Below are positions 1 through 6,335 of a DNA stretch of 10,287 bases, piece by piece. The notes under the pieces are model-generated. The model was not told the origin of the DNA and did no database searches. It saw nothing but the letters and a program-made list of their open reading frames with translations. The stretch is from the NCBI GenBank assembly GCA_030652635.1, contig JAUSPW010000201.1, positions 1-10,287 of the forward strand, in the 5' to 3' direction. Position 1 is the stretch's first letter; the number at the start of each line of letters is the position of its first letter. Source of the stretch: Pseudohongiella sp. Its GTDB lineage: Bacteria > Pseudomonadota > Gammaproteobacteria > Pseudomonadales > Pseudohongiellaceae. A program made the position numbers and the translations under genes.

Positions 1-1451
1 CCACTGCTGTCAAAACCGGCGCGGAAGCGACTGCTTACCGCTGGGCGATAATAATCCTGGCGGGTATCTTCTTCGCGACTCCACAAGGTTTGTACTGGCA
101 CATCAAACTGCTGTGCGATCAGCGTAGCCTGATCAATGGTGTTGGTTGACATCGGCAGGCGACGGCCAAAACCGCCACCCAGATAAAACGGGTGCACAGT
201 GACCGAGTTTTCGTCGAGGTCGGCTACCGTGGCAACTCTGCCACGAATACCAAGGTTGTCTTGTGTGCCGGTCCAAACGTCACAGCGACCGTCGCGGAAC
301 AACACCGTGCAGTTCATGGGTTCCATGGCGGCGTGCGCCAGGAATGGCACGCGATAGTTTGCAGTGATCACATCGGCGGCGCTGGCCAGAGCTTGCTCGG
401 CATCACCTACTACCACATCTTCAAAACGTTCGCCGTTATCCAGTGCCGCATCAAAGTCAGCAAAAATATCAGTGCTGGATCGGTTGTCTGCGTCGGTGCT
501 GCTGAAAACCGGTTGTAGCAGTGCCAACGCTTTGTTAGCCCGCCAGTAGTTGTCAGCGACTACCGCAACGGCATCGCTGAGCTCAACAATACGAACAACA
601 CCGCGCTGTTGCAGTGCAGCATCTTTGTTGCCAACGCTTTGTAATTGCCCACCAAACACCGGCGAGGTGGTGACGGCCGCATAAAGCATGCCTTCTGGCA
701 TGGCGTCGATACCAAATTGCGCGGTGCCGTCCACTTTGGCAGGGATGTCAACGCGGGGCACCGATGTACCCATCAGCGTGAACTGATCAGGGCGTTTCAG
801 CACGGGTGAACGAGACGGTTCAAACTGCGCTGCCGCGCTGGCCAGTTCACCATAACTCAGGCTGCGGTTGCTGGCTTCGTGATAAACCCGGCTGTTGCGT
901 GTTGCGATTTCTGAGGCGGGCACATCCCACGCTTGCGCAGCGGCTTTAACCAGCATTTCACGAGCAGCCGCGCCGGCCGCGCGCATGCCCATTTCACCAG
1001 TAAATCGCACGGAGCTGCTGCCACCGGTGATTTGCATATTCATGATTTCAGCAGCTTTTAAGGTCACAAAATCCATCGTCCTGTTAAGGAACGCTGGCGC
1101 AGCAAAACCCATGGAGGCCGCAAAACCTTTAACCAGCACGCCGTTGGCAAACAGGTCGGTTGCAGGAGCCTGCTCTACACGGACATTCGCCCAGTCTGCA
1201 TCCAGTTCATCTGCAGCCATCATGGGCAGAGACGTCAGTACACCCTGTCCCATTTCCGAATGCGGCACAATAACCGTCACGATATTGTCTGGATCAATAC
1301 GCAACCAGGTCGTCAGAAACGTCTGGCCATCCTCAGCATAGTCGCGGTTGGCGATACTCTGGCGGCTCGGGCGTGTGCTGGCATAACCCAGCAGCAATCC
1401 ACCACCGACAACGGCGGCACCTAATAAAAAACGTCTGCGTGAAATACTCAT
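1..1451 (-). CDS. Xanthine dehydrogenase-family molybdopterin-binding subunit (IorB-like), Tat-exported, C-terminus outside window
   Basis: This is the large catalytic subunit of a molybdenum hydroxylase. The family hydroxylates aldehydes or N-heterocycles at a Moco centre and passes electrons to the partner Fe-S subunit. I translated it on the minus strand from the ATG at 1451: 483 residues are visible with no stop, and the left edge cuts off roughly the last third (family length is about 700-750 residues). It opens with a Tat signal, SRRRFLL at residues 4-10 followed by a Gly/Ala/Leu-rich segment to about residue 22, so export to the periplasm is expected. Family motifs are EMGQG (66-70), HAAMEP (373-378) and GGGFGRR (425-431). 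The start is supported by GGAGG seven bases upstream and by an ATGA overlap with the upstream Fe-S gene, which implies translational coupling. The substrate cannot be read from sequence. The C-terminal catalytic Glu region lies outside the window, so activity cannot be confirmed. Confidence 0.95.
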   Translation of the reverse strand, partial: MSISRRRFLLGAAVVGGGLLLGYASTRPSRQSIANRDYAEDGQTFLTTWLRIDPDNIVTVIVPHSEMGQGVLTSLPMMAADELDADWANVRVEQAPATDLFANGVLVKGFAASMGFAAPAFLNRTMDFVTLKAAEIMNMQITGGSSSVRFTGEMGMRAAGAAAREMLVKAAAQAWDVPASEIATRNSRVYHEASNRSLSYGELASAAAQFEPSRSPVLKRPDQFTLMGTSVPRVDIPAKVDGTAQFGIDAMPEGMLYAAVTTSPVFGGQLQSVGNKDAALQQRGVVRIVELSDAVAVVADNYWRANKALALLQPVFSSTDADNRSSTDIFADFDAALDNGERFEDVVVGDAEQALASAADVITANYRVPFLAHAAMEPMNCTVLFRDGRCDVWTGTQDNLGIRGRVATVADLDENSVTVHPFYLGGGFGRRLPMSTNTIDQATLIAQQFDVPVQTLWSREEDTRQDYYRPAVSSRFRAGFDSS

Positions 1452-1939
1452 ACACTAGCCTCCGCGGTCGCATCAACAAAGGGGGTGTCGGTGCGGTTTG
1501 CAATCAATCCGGCAATGGCTTTGCTGATACGCGGATACGTACCACAGCGACAAACATTACTGATGCTGTTCGCGACGGCTTGCTCGTCGGGGTTGGGGTT
1601 GGACTCAAGCAGTGCGCTCACGGCCATGATCATGCCGGACTGGCAATAACCACACTGGGGAATCTGGTGTTGAATCCAGGCTTGCTGCACTGGCGTCAGG
1701 CCGCCGGCAGAGAGCCCTTCGATGGTGGTAATCTGAGTGTTCTGCACGGCACTGACCGGCGTTACACAGCTGCGTACGGCCTGTCCGTTAACATGAACTG
1801 TACAGGCGCCGCAGGCGGCGATTCCGCACCCAAACTTGGTGCCGGTCAACCCCAGCTCATTGCGAAGTGCCCACAATAAGGGCATATCCGGTTCAATATC
1901 GAGTTGCCTCGTTTCTCCGTTAATTTGAAGTTCGATCAT
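1448..1939 (-). CDS. (2Fe-2S)-binding subunit of molybdenum hydroxylase (IorA-like)
   Basis: This 163-residue protein is the small electron-transfer subunit that pairs with the Moco subunit encoded directly downstream. Both clusters are visible. The plant-ferredoxin-type cluster has Cys38, Cys43, Cys46 and Cys58 in the pattern CGIAACGAC...C. The second, all-helical cluster has Cys96, Cys99, Cys130 and Cys132 (CGYC...CRC). Length and order fit the IorA/CoxS/XdhC-like family. The reading frame extends upstream to 2029, but I chose the ATG at 1939 because AAGAGG lies six bases before it and the protein then begins exactly at the first beta strand of the ferredoxin fold. It has no signal peptide of its own. 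In related enzymes the folded pair is exported together using the Tat signal on the large subunit, and the same is inferred here. Electron acceptors in such two-subunit systems are often cytochromes, but none is visible in the window. Confidence 0.96.
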   Translation of the reverse strand: MIELQINGETRQLDIEPDMPLLWALRNELGLTGTKFGCGIAACGACTVHVNGQAVRSCVTPVSAVQNTQITTIEGLSAGGLTPVQQAWIQHQIPQCGYCQSGMIMAVSALLESNPNPDEQAVANSISNVCRCGTYPRISKAIAGLIANRTDTPFVDATAEASV

Positions 1940-1945
1940 GGTGTG

Positions 1946-1951
1946 CCTCTT
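1946..1951 (-). promoter_or_regulatory. Ribosome binding site deciding the start of the Fe-S subunit
   Basis: AAGAGG on the minus strand, six bases before the ATG at 1939. No comparable site precedes the longer reading-frame start at 2029, so this site decides between the two. Confidence 0.7.
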
Positions 1952-2001
1952 GTTGGCAATGTATTTTGGGGATCTGTCAGCGGTCTGCAGGAAATCTGGA
2001 T

Positions 2002-2026
2002 GTGTGCTGATGCCTTTGTAGCACAC
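2002..2026. repeat. Inverted repeat in the leader of the Moco operon
   Basis: Perfect 7-base arms, GTGTGCT (2002-2008) and AGCACAC (2020-2026), flank an 11-base spacer. The repeat starts about 63 bases upstream of the Fe-S subunit start codon. The arrangement could be an operator half-site pair for a regulator of the operon or a leader stem-loop. Neither role can be shown from sequence alone. Confidence 0.4.
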
Positions 2027-2080
2027 CATTAATTCCAGACAAAGATGCTTTGCTCAAAACTGATAGGCCATTGGTCACTA

Positions 2081-2294
2081 TTTTAAGGGGAATCGCCGAA
2101 AATGCGTTGACCCTTTGTTATTTCAATATCACAGTAGGCGCTGCATTTTAAGCGAGTGGTTTTCCAGGAATTTAACAATGCAGTGTTAGACGAAACAGCG
2201 TTTGCCAATAGTCAGGTGCTTCCGCGAGATATCGGGTAACAATTTTAAAGTTCTGAATAACATTTGAGCAAATAACAATTCTTTTAAGGGGAAT
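2081..2294 (+). repeat. 13-base direct repeat TTTTAAGGGGAAT, copies at 2081-2093 and 2282-2294
   Basis: Two identical 13-base copies lie 201 bases apart upstream of the small lipoprotein gene. The second copy contains that gene's ribosome binding site, AAGGGG, eight bases before the ATG at 2300. The first copy is followed 8 bases further on by ATG CGT TGA. A 13-base match is not rare across a 10 kb window by chance, so the interest lies in the matching position before an ATG. Flanking bases are not clearly related between the copies. Confidence 0.45.
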
Positions 2295-2299
2295 TCGTA

Positions 2300-2671
2300 A
2301 TGAAGACAAGAATAGCATCTTTGCTGATGGGTTTTGCGGTGGCGTTGCTGCTGACAGCATGTGCCGGCACCTCAGCACCGCACCCATTGGTGGGTGCATG
2401 GGCGATTACTATTGATACACCGGTTGGCGCGATGAACGGTAACTTGAACATCAACCCAGACATGACTGGCGAAATGAGTTCAACAGATCTGGGTTCAGCA
2501 GCACTGAACGGCATCACAGTTGATGGTGAAGCTGTTCAGTTCAGCACAACCGTCAATGCGCAAGGTCAGTCAATCACTTTGGCATTTAACGGTACCGTGT
2601 CAGGTGACCAGCTCGCCGGCCAGTTCAATACAGATTTTGGACCAATTGCTGTAACAGGTACTCGTCAGTAA
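2300..2671 (+). CDS. Small outer-membrane lipoprotein, beta-rich, function unknown
   Basis: This 123-residue protein has a lipoprotein signal: a basic start (MKTR), a hydrophobic stretch, and the lipobox LTAC with Cys21 as the lipidated residue. Position +2 is Ala, not Asp, so sorting to the outer membrane is expected. The mature part is short alternating strands rich in Gly, Thr, Asn and Ser (for example TIDTPVGAMNG near residues 38-48, and GTVSGDQLAGQF in the C-terminal part). It ends VTGTRQ. This pattern resembles small beta-barrel, lipocalin-like domains that occur alone or appended to exported hydrolases, but I do not recognise a named family. The start is supported by AAGGGG eight bases upstream. 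It appears to be a single-gene unit, divergent from the Moco operon and convergent with the MoaD-like gene. Confidence 0.88.
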   Translation: MKTRIASLLMGFAVALLLTACAGTSAPHPLVGAWAITIDTPVGAMNGNLNINPDMTGEMSSTDLGSAALNGITVDGEAVQFSTTVNAQGQSITLAFNGTVSGDQLAGQFNTDFGPIAVTGTRQ

Positions 2672-2680
2672 TCACTGACG
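2663..2680 (+). terminator. Hairpin across the lipoprotein stop codon
   Basis: Perfect 7-base arms CGTCAGT (2663-2669) and ACTGACG (2674-2680) enclose a 4-base loop, AATC. The TAA stop (2669-2671) starts in the left arm and ends in the loop. No T-tract follows, so this is not a canonical intrinsic terminator. It may protect the 3' end of the message or act together with the hairpin at 2703-2722. Confidence 0.4.
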
Positions 2681-2690
2681 GATATCAGGC

Positions 2691-2722
2691 AAAAAATTGA
2701 GAGAGGGCGGTTAACCGCCCTC
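2691..2722 (-). terminator. Intrinsic terminator of the MoaD-like gene, overlapping its stop codon
   Basis: A perfect palindrome with 8-base arms GAGGGCGG (2703-2710) and CCGCCCTC (2715-2722) surrounds TTAA. On the minus strand it is followed by TCTCAA and then six Ts (2696-2691). The TAA stop codon of the MoaD-like gene is at 2711-2713, in the loop, so the codons for the C-terminal Gly-Gly form part of the stem. The short gap before the T-run makes it slightly atypical. The stem could also block plus-strand transcripts from the lipoprotein gene, though no T-run follows on that strand. Confidence 0.6.
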
Positions 2723-2977
2723 GATCGATGGGATAAAAACGACTTCGCTGAGCTCGTCCAAGGGTTCTGTCAATGCGTCCTCGCTATAAATGTCGCCGTC
2801 AATGGCAACAGATGCTGTTGTCAAAGCCGAGCCGCAGCCCGGGTACAATTTCTCAAGCGCCTTGATCAGTGTAATCACCGAATTGGCCTCGACCTCCATC
2901 CACTTGCCGGACGGAAGGTTTTTTCCGCTAACAGATACTGCATCACGCAGAAGGCTGTTGATTGTCAGTTTTGCCAT
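2711..2977 (-). CDS. MoaD/ThiS-family sulfur carrier protein
   Basis: This 88-residue ubiquitin-fold protein ends FIPSIEGG. The C-terminal Gly-Gly is the hallmark of sulfur carriers of the MoaD/ThiS type, which are adenylated and then thiocarboxylated at the last Gly. MoaD delivers sulfur to make the dithiolene of molybdopterin, and ThiS delivers it to the thiazole of thiamine. The middle (IDGDIY, near 59-64) and the LDELSEVVFIP segment match the family layout, and the length is typical. I chose the ATG at 2977 because the first strand (KLTINSLL) starts right after it and CGGAGA lies just upstream. A GTG at 3013 would add 12 residues with no family support. Its proximity to a Moco enzyme operon favours a MoaD-like role, but the lipoprotein gene lies between them and the activating MoaB/ThiF-type partner is not in the window, so the exact pathway is open. 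Confidence 0.85.
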   Translation of the reverse strand: MAKLTINSLLRDAVSVSGKNLPSGKWMEVEANSVITLIKALEKLYPGCGSALTTASVAIDGDIYSEDALTEPLDELSEVVFIPSIEGG

Positions 2978-3108
2978 GATTCTCCGAAATGACCTTTTGT
3001 GACAGGCTGCCACGTCTTCGCGGCGAAGTATCGCATATTTCTTCCACTGTGTTACTGTCCCTGATAATCTTTGGCGTCTTTGCCAAATGCCCTTCCGGGA
3101 GAATAATA
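2978..3108. promoter_or_regulatory. Divergent promoter region between MoaD-like gene and TRAP operon
   Basis: This 131-base spacer must carry both promoters. It contains a perfect 13-base palindrome, CTTCGC-G-GCGAAG (3016-3028), a plausible operator for a dimeric regulator. A possible -10 element, GATAAT (3063-3068), preceded by T in a TGATAAT context, faces the TRAP operon about 40 bases before its ATG. No good -35 hexamer is at the right distance. A plus-strand frame starting at 2989 runs through this spacer in phase with the binding protein, but it has no family match. Confidence 0.4.
3097..3102 (+). promoter_or_regulatory. Ribosome binding site deciding the start of the TAXI binding protein
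   Basis: GGGAGA lies six bases before the ATG at 3109. It supports this start over the in-frame ATG at 2989, whose extra 40 residues would place a charged, non-signal-like segment before the signal peptide. Confidence 0.7.
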
Positions 3109-4338
3109 ATGCAACTCAAGCACTTGAGCGTCATACACGGCGCAGGTCGCCAATCATTTGTCAGAAATAGTTTGATGGGTATGGCAGCCGGTCTGCTGTG
3201 TGCTGTTGTGATCACAGGCAGCAGGCCCGTATCCGCACAGAGCGATCAGCCACAATTGCCCGCTCAAATGGCGTGGACGGCATACAATCTGGGAACAACT
3301 GGTTACAACCAATCGGTTGCCATCGGGGCCATGTTGCGTGAAAAGTACAATGTCACACTCAGGGTGATTCCCGGGCAGAACGATGTTTCCCGTTTGTTAC
3401 CGCTTAAAACCGGGCGTGTGCAATTTTCAGCCAATGGTGTTGCGACGTACTTTGCACAGGAAGGGGTGTACCAGTTTGCAGATCCGGAGTGGGGACCGCA
3501 GCCACTTCGCATGGTCATGAGTTCCAGTGGCCTGAGCAATCAGGCAGTCGCGGTTGCCGCTGATATTGGAGTGTCCACCTTTGCAGAATTACGGGGTCGC
3601 CGTGTGCCGTTTGTGCGTGCCGCGCCGGCGCTGAATATTTCTATGGAAGCCTACCTTGCTTGTGGCGGTTTGACCTGGAATGACGTGGTGCGGGTCGACT
3701 TTCCAGGCTATGACGCCGCCTGGGAAGGCATCATCAATGGTGATGTTGATGTGGCGTTTGGCACCACCGTCTCCGGACCAACGCGGCGATTAGAAGCTTC
3801 GCCACGGGGCATCGCTTGGTTGCCAGCCCCTCATGATGATGACGCCTGCTGGGAGCGGTTGTTGAACGTTGCTCCGTACTTCACAAAGTACAACGCAACC
3901 CGTGGCCCGGGCATCAGTGATGAAAATCCCCAAGAGGCCGGCACCTATCCTTACCCCATTCTGATTACACAGGCTGAGCAGGACGAAGACACTGTTTATT
4001 GGCTGACCCGGGTAATGAGCGAAAATTACGACACCTACAAGGATGCTGATCCGGGCGCCATCGGCTGGGCACTTGAGTTCCAGGTGTTTGACTGGGTAGT
4101 GCCCTACCATGAAGGGGCTGTGCGTTACTGGAAAGAAATTGGGGTTTGGACCGATGAGTATGAAGCTCACAATGCAGATCTGATTCGCCGACAGGAGGTG
4201 TTGGCCAGTGCATGGACCGAGGTCACGGGACGGCGGATTCGTGATCAGCAGGAATTTTTGACAGCCTGGCATCAACTGCGTGCGGAGCGCCTGCGTGCCG
4301 CCGGATTTGCCCCGATATGGGAAACGACTGAGCCGTGA
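3109..4338 (+). CDS. TAXI-family TRAP transporter solute-binding protein
   Basis: This is the periplasmic receptor of a TRAP transporter, a secondary ion-driven importer. From the ATG at 3109 it has 409 residues. A signal peptide with a long n-region is followed by a hydrophobic stretch (about 23-37) and a likely cleavage after VSA (41-43). The mature start carries the TAXI signature TAYNLGTTGYNQ (57-68), followed by an aliphatic helix and a ligand-pocket segment around RVIPGQNDVSRLLPLKTGRV. Length is above the roughly 320-residue minimum for the family, with a C-terminal helical extension rich in Arg and Glu. The substrate is not readable: characterised TAXI systems handle compounds such as glutamate or other organic acids, and this one differs enough that no assignment is safe. 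Its stop overlaps the permease start (GTGA), as expected for a TRAP operon. Confidence 0.94.
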   Translation: MQLKHLSVIHGAGRQSFVRNSLMGMAAGLLCAVVITGSRPVSAQSDQPQLPAQMAWTAYNLGTTGYNQSVAIGAMLREKYNVTLRVIPGQNDVSRLLPLKTGRVQFSANGVATYFAQEGVYQFADPEWGPQPLRMVMSSSGLSNQAVAVAADIGVSTFAELRGRRVPFVRAAPALNISMEAYLACGGLTWNDVVRVDFPGYDAAWEGIINGDVDVAFGTTVSGPTRRLEASPRGIAWLPAPHDDDACWERLLNVAPYFTKYNATRGPGISDENPQEAGTYPYPILITQAEQDEDTVYWLTRVMSENYDTYKDADPGAIGWALEFQVFDWVVPYHEGAVRYWKEIGVWTDEYEAHNADLIRRQEVLASAWTEVTGRRIRDQQEFLTAWHQLRAERLRAAGFAPIWETTEP

Positions 4339-6335
4339 GCACAACACTCGATAATAAAAATAATAACGGTTTAACCGCGTTCAGATCGTCAACCGAAATG
4401 CCGGTGCTGCTGCGCTGGCTGGTAGCGATCGCAGCAATACTCAGTGTGTTTTTGGCAATGGACTCCTTGCGCTTGTTCTCCGAACGGCCACTGATGGAGT
4501 TTGTGATCACTGTCCAGAATCACTATTACTATGCCTTGTTGGCACTACTGCTGCCGTTCAGTTTTCTGATTTATCCGCCCGTTAAAAATGCTACCCGCTA
4601 CTGGTACGACATTATTCTGAGTGTGGCGACGTTTGGTATCTGCGGATTCTTTTTTATAAACTCGGAAACCATGCTGGATTATGGCTGGGAGTTTTCCGCA
4701 CCCGACACCGCAGTGTTCATGAGTTACATGTTGTGGGCCCTAGCCTTGGAAGCTGTTCGACGTTGCGGTGGGGCAACACTGTTCTGGCTGGTTCTGGTGT
4801 TTTCGATTTATCCGATTTTTGCTGACAAGATGCCCGGTCCAATCTCAGGTATGGCTTCATCTGCTGCCGAAACTGCGTCATACCATGTGATGAGTATCGA
4901 AAGTATTCTCGGTTTGCCCTTTCGTGCGTTTGCGCAATTAGTGATTGGATTTCTGATTTTTGGTGTGGCCTTGCAGCACACGGGTGGCGGGCGCTTTTTT
5001 ATCAATCTGGCATTTGCCGGGTTTGGTCACGTGCGCGGCGGTTCTGCCAAAGTAGCGATCGTATCCAGTGGTTTGATGGGATCTATGAGCGGCAGTGTGA
5101 TTACCAACGTGCTGTCCACTGGCCCGCTGACTATTCCTGCCATGCGTAAAAATGGTTTTTCGCGCGAATATGCAGCCGGTGTGGAAGCCTGTGCGTCTAC
5201 CGGTGGTGTGCTGTTGCCGCCCATCATGGGATCCACTGCGTTTGTGATGGCAACCTTCCTGAATGTTCCCTACACCACGGTTGCAATCGCGGCGACCATT
5301 CCTGCTTTGCTGTACTTTTTTGGCTTGTTTATGCAGATCGATGCCTATGCTGCACGCCAGGGTTTACAAGGCACGCCGCGTGAGGAATTGCCCAGACTCA
5401 GTGATACGGTAAAAGAAGGCTGGTTCTATATGGCCTCGTTTGCAGTGCTGATTTTTTTGTTGGTGTTTATGCAGCGTGAAGCGGTAGCGCCATTTTATGC
5501 CACCGGTATGTTGCTGGTGTTGAACCAGTTATCCCCTAAGAATCGCTGGGATCTCGATAAAACCGGTGCATTCCTGGTGGCCTGCGGCAAGTTGCTGGTG
5601 GAGTTATTGGCCATCATGGCTGGCGTCGGCTTGATTGTGGGCGCTCTGTCTGTCACTGGATTGTCGGGCACGCTGGTTAACGACCTGCTGTTTATCGCGG
5701 GTGATTCCATATTGATGTTGTTGCTGATGGGGGCATTTACCAGCTTTATTTTGGGTATTGGTATGACAGTGACCGCCGCCTATATTTTTCTGGCGATTGT
5801 ACTGGCACCCGCACTTGTGCAGGGTGGTCTCGACCCCATGAGTGTGCACCTGTTCATTTTGTACTGGGGTATGCTGTCATTTATCACGCCACCGGTCGCG
5901 CTGGGCGCCTTTGCTGCAGCCAGTATCGCAGGTGCTTCTGCCTTAAAAACCGGCTTTAAAGCCATGCAGCTTGGTAGTGTGATTTATTTTATTCCTTTCT
6001 TTTTTGTGCTTGAGCCGGCACTGATCATGCAGGGGTCGGTGTCGGATATAGTGCTCACAACAATTGTAGTGGCGCTGGGAATTACCCTGATTGCCGGCGG
6101 TTTACAAGGCTACATGCCGGTGCTGGGTTTGCTGGACAAACCTGGGTTGTGGTCCGGTGTTGGACGGGTTCTGATTGTTTTTGGTGGCATCCTCGTGGCC
6201 TTGCCCGGGTTGGAATCCATGGGCATACCGATTGGCGATGTTCCTTTGTTTGTATCAGGTCTGAGCCTGAGCGTGATTGGCATCCTTGCCAGTCGACGTT
6301 CACGCGCTTCATTGGACGTTTCAGGGGCGGTATAA
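4335..6335 (+). CDS. TRAP transporter fused permease (DctQM type)
   Basis: This 666-residue inner-membrane protein is the transport subunit that works with the TAXI binding protein just upstream. The N-terminal part (about 25-165) has several hydrophobic helices and corresponds to the small DctQ-like and linker region. The remainder is the DctM-like large domain. Conserved stretches include GGSAKVAIVSSGLMGSMSG (235-253), ITNVLSTGPLTIPAM (256-270), GGVLLPPIMG (290-299), the later LGIGMTVTAAY and the ITPPVALGAFAAASIAG segment. The paired helical hairpins with PP or Gly-rich tips are typical of the ion and substrate sites. It starts with GTG inside the stop of the preceding gene (GTGA, 4-base overlap) and has no strong Shine-Dalgarno site, so translation is probably coupled. 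Its 3' end overlaps the convergent hydrolase gene by 15 bases. Confidence 0.96.
   Translation: MSTTLDNKNNNGLTAFRSSTEMPVLLRWLVAIAAILSVFLAMDSLRLFSERPLMEFVITVQNHYYYALLALLLPFSFLIYPPVKNATRYWYDIILSVATFGICGFFFINSETMLDYGWEFSAPDTAVFMSYMLWALALEAVRRCGGATLFWLVLVFSIYPIFADKMPGPISGMASSAAETASYHVMSIESILGLPFRAFAQLVIGFLIFGVALQHTGGGRFFINLAFAGFGHVRGGSAKVAIVSSGLMGSMSGSVITNVLSTGPLTIPAMRKNGFSREYAAGVEACASTGGVLLPPIMGSTAFVMATFLNVPYTTVAIAATIPALLYFFGLFMQIDAYAARQGLQGTPREELPRLSDTVKEGWFYMASFAVLIFLLVFMQREAVAPFYATGMLLVLNQLSPKNRWDLDKTGAFLVACGKLLVELLAIMAGVGLIVGALSVTGLSGTLVNDLLFIAGDSILMLLLMGAFTSFILGIGMTVTAAYIFLAIVLAPALVQGGLDPMSVHLFILYWGMLSFITPPVALGAFAAASIAGASALKTGFKAMQLGSVIYFIPFFFVLEPALIMQGSVSDIVLTTIVVALGITLIAGGLQGYMPVLGLLDKPGLWSGVGRVLIVFGGILVALPGLESMGIPIGDVPLFVSGLSLSVIGILASRRSRASLDVSGAV

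Larger units (their letters stand above)
1940..2299. other. Intergenic region between divergent Moco operon and lipoprotein gene
   Basis: This 360-base stretch separates two divergent transcription units and should hold both promoters. It holds an inverted repeat (2002-2026) and two copies of a 13-base direct repeat (2081-2093 and 2282-2294), listed separately. The first direct repeat copy is followed by a start-stop triplet set, ATG CGT TGA at 2102-2110, which is too short to call a gene. The region is visibly more AT-rich toward 2220-2300. I could not identify a -35/-10 pair good enough to list, and I see no tRNA, riboswitch or coding signal. Confidence 0.6.

Noticed and set aside
192..1341. 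Plus-strand open frames (192-518 and 895-1341)
   Set aside because: They are antisense to the molybdopterin subunit, which reads through the entire region with conserved motifs.
1373..1879. Plus-strand open frame of 168 codons
   Set aside because: It lies opposite the Fe-S subunit and the start of the Moco subunit, whose cysteine motifs are unmistakable. The plus frame has no family-like features.
1940..2029. N-terminal extension of the Fe-S subunit to 2029
   Set aside because: It would add 30 residues before the ferredoxin fold with no family support. The internal ATG at 1939 has a good ribosome binding site.
2989..3108. Longer N-terminus for the TAXI binding protein starting at 2989
   Set aside because: The extra segment is not signal-like and has no ribosome binding site, whereas 3109 has GGGAGA and gives a plausible signal peptide.
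3790..4347. Minus-strand open frame of 185 codons
   Set aside because: It is antisense to the C-terminal half of the TAXI binding protein and has odd composition with no recognisable domain.
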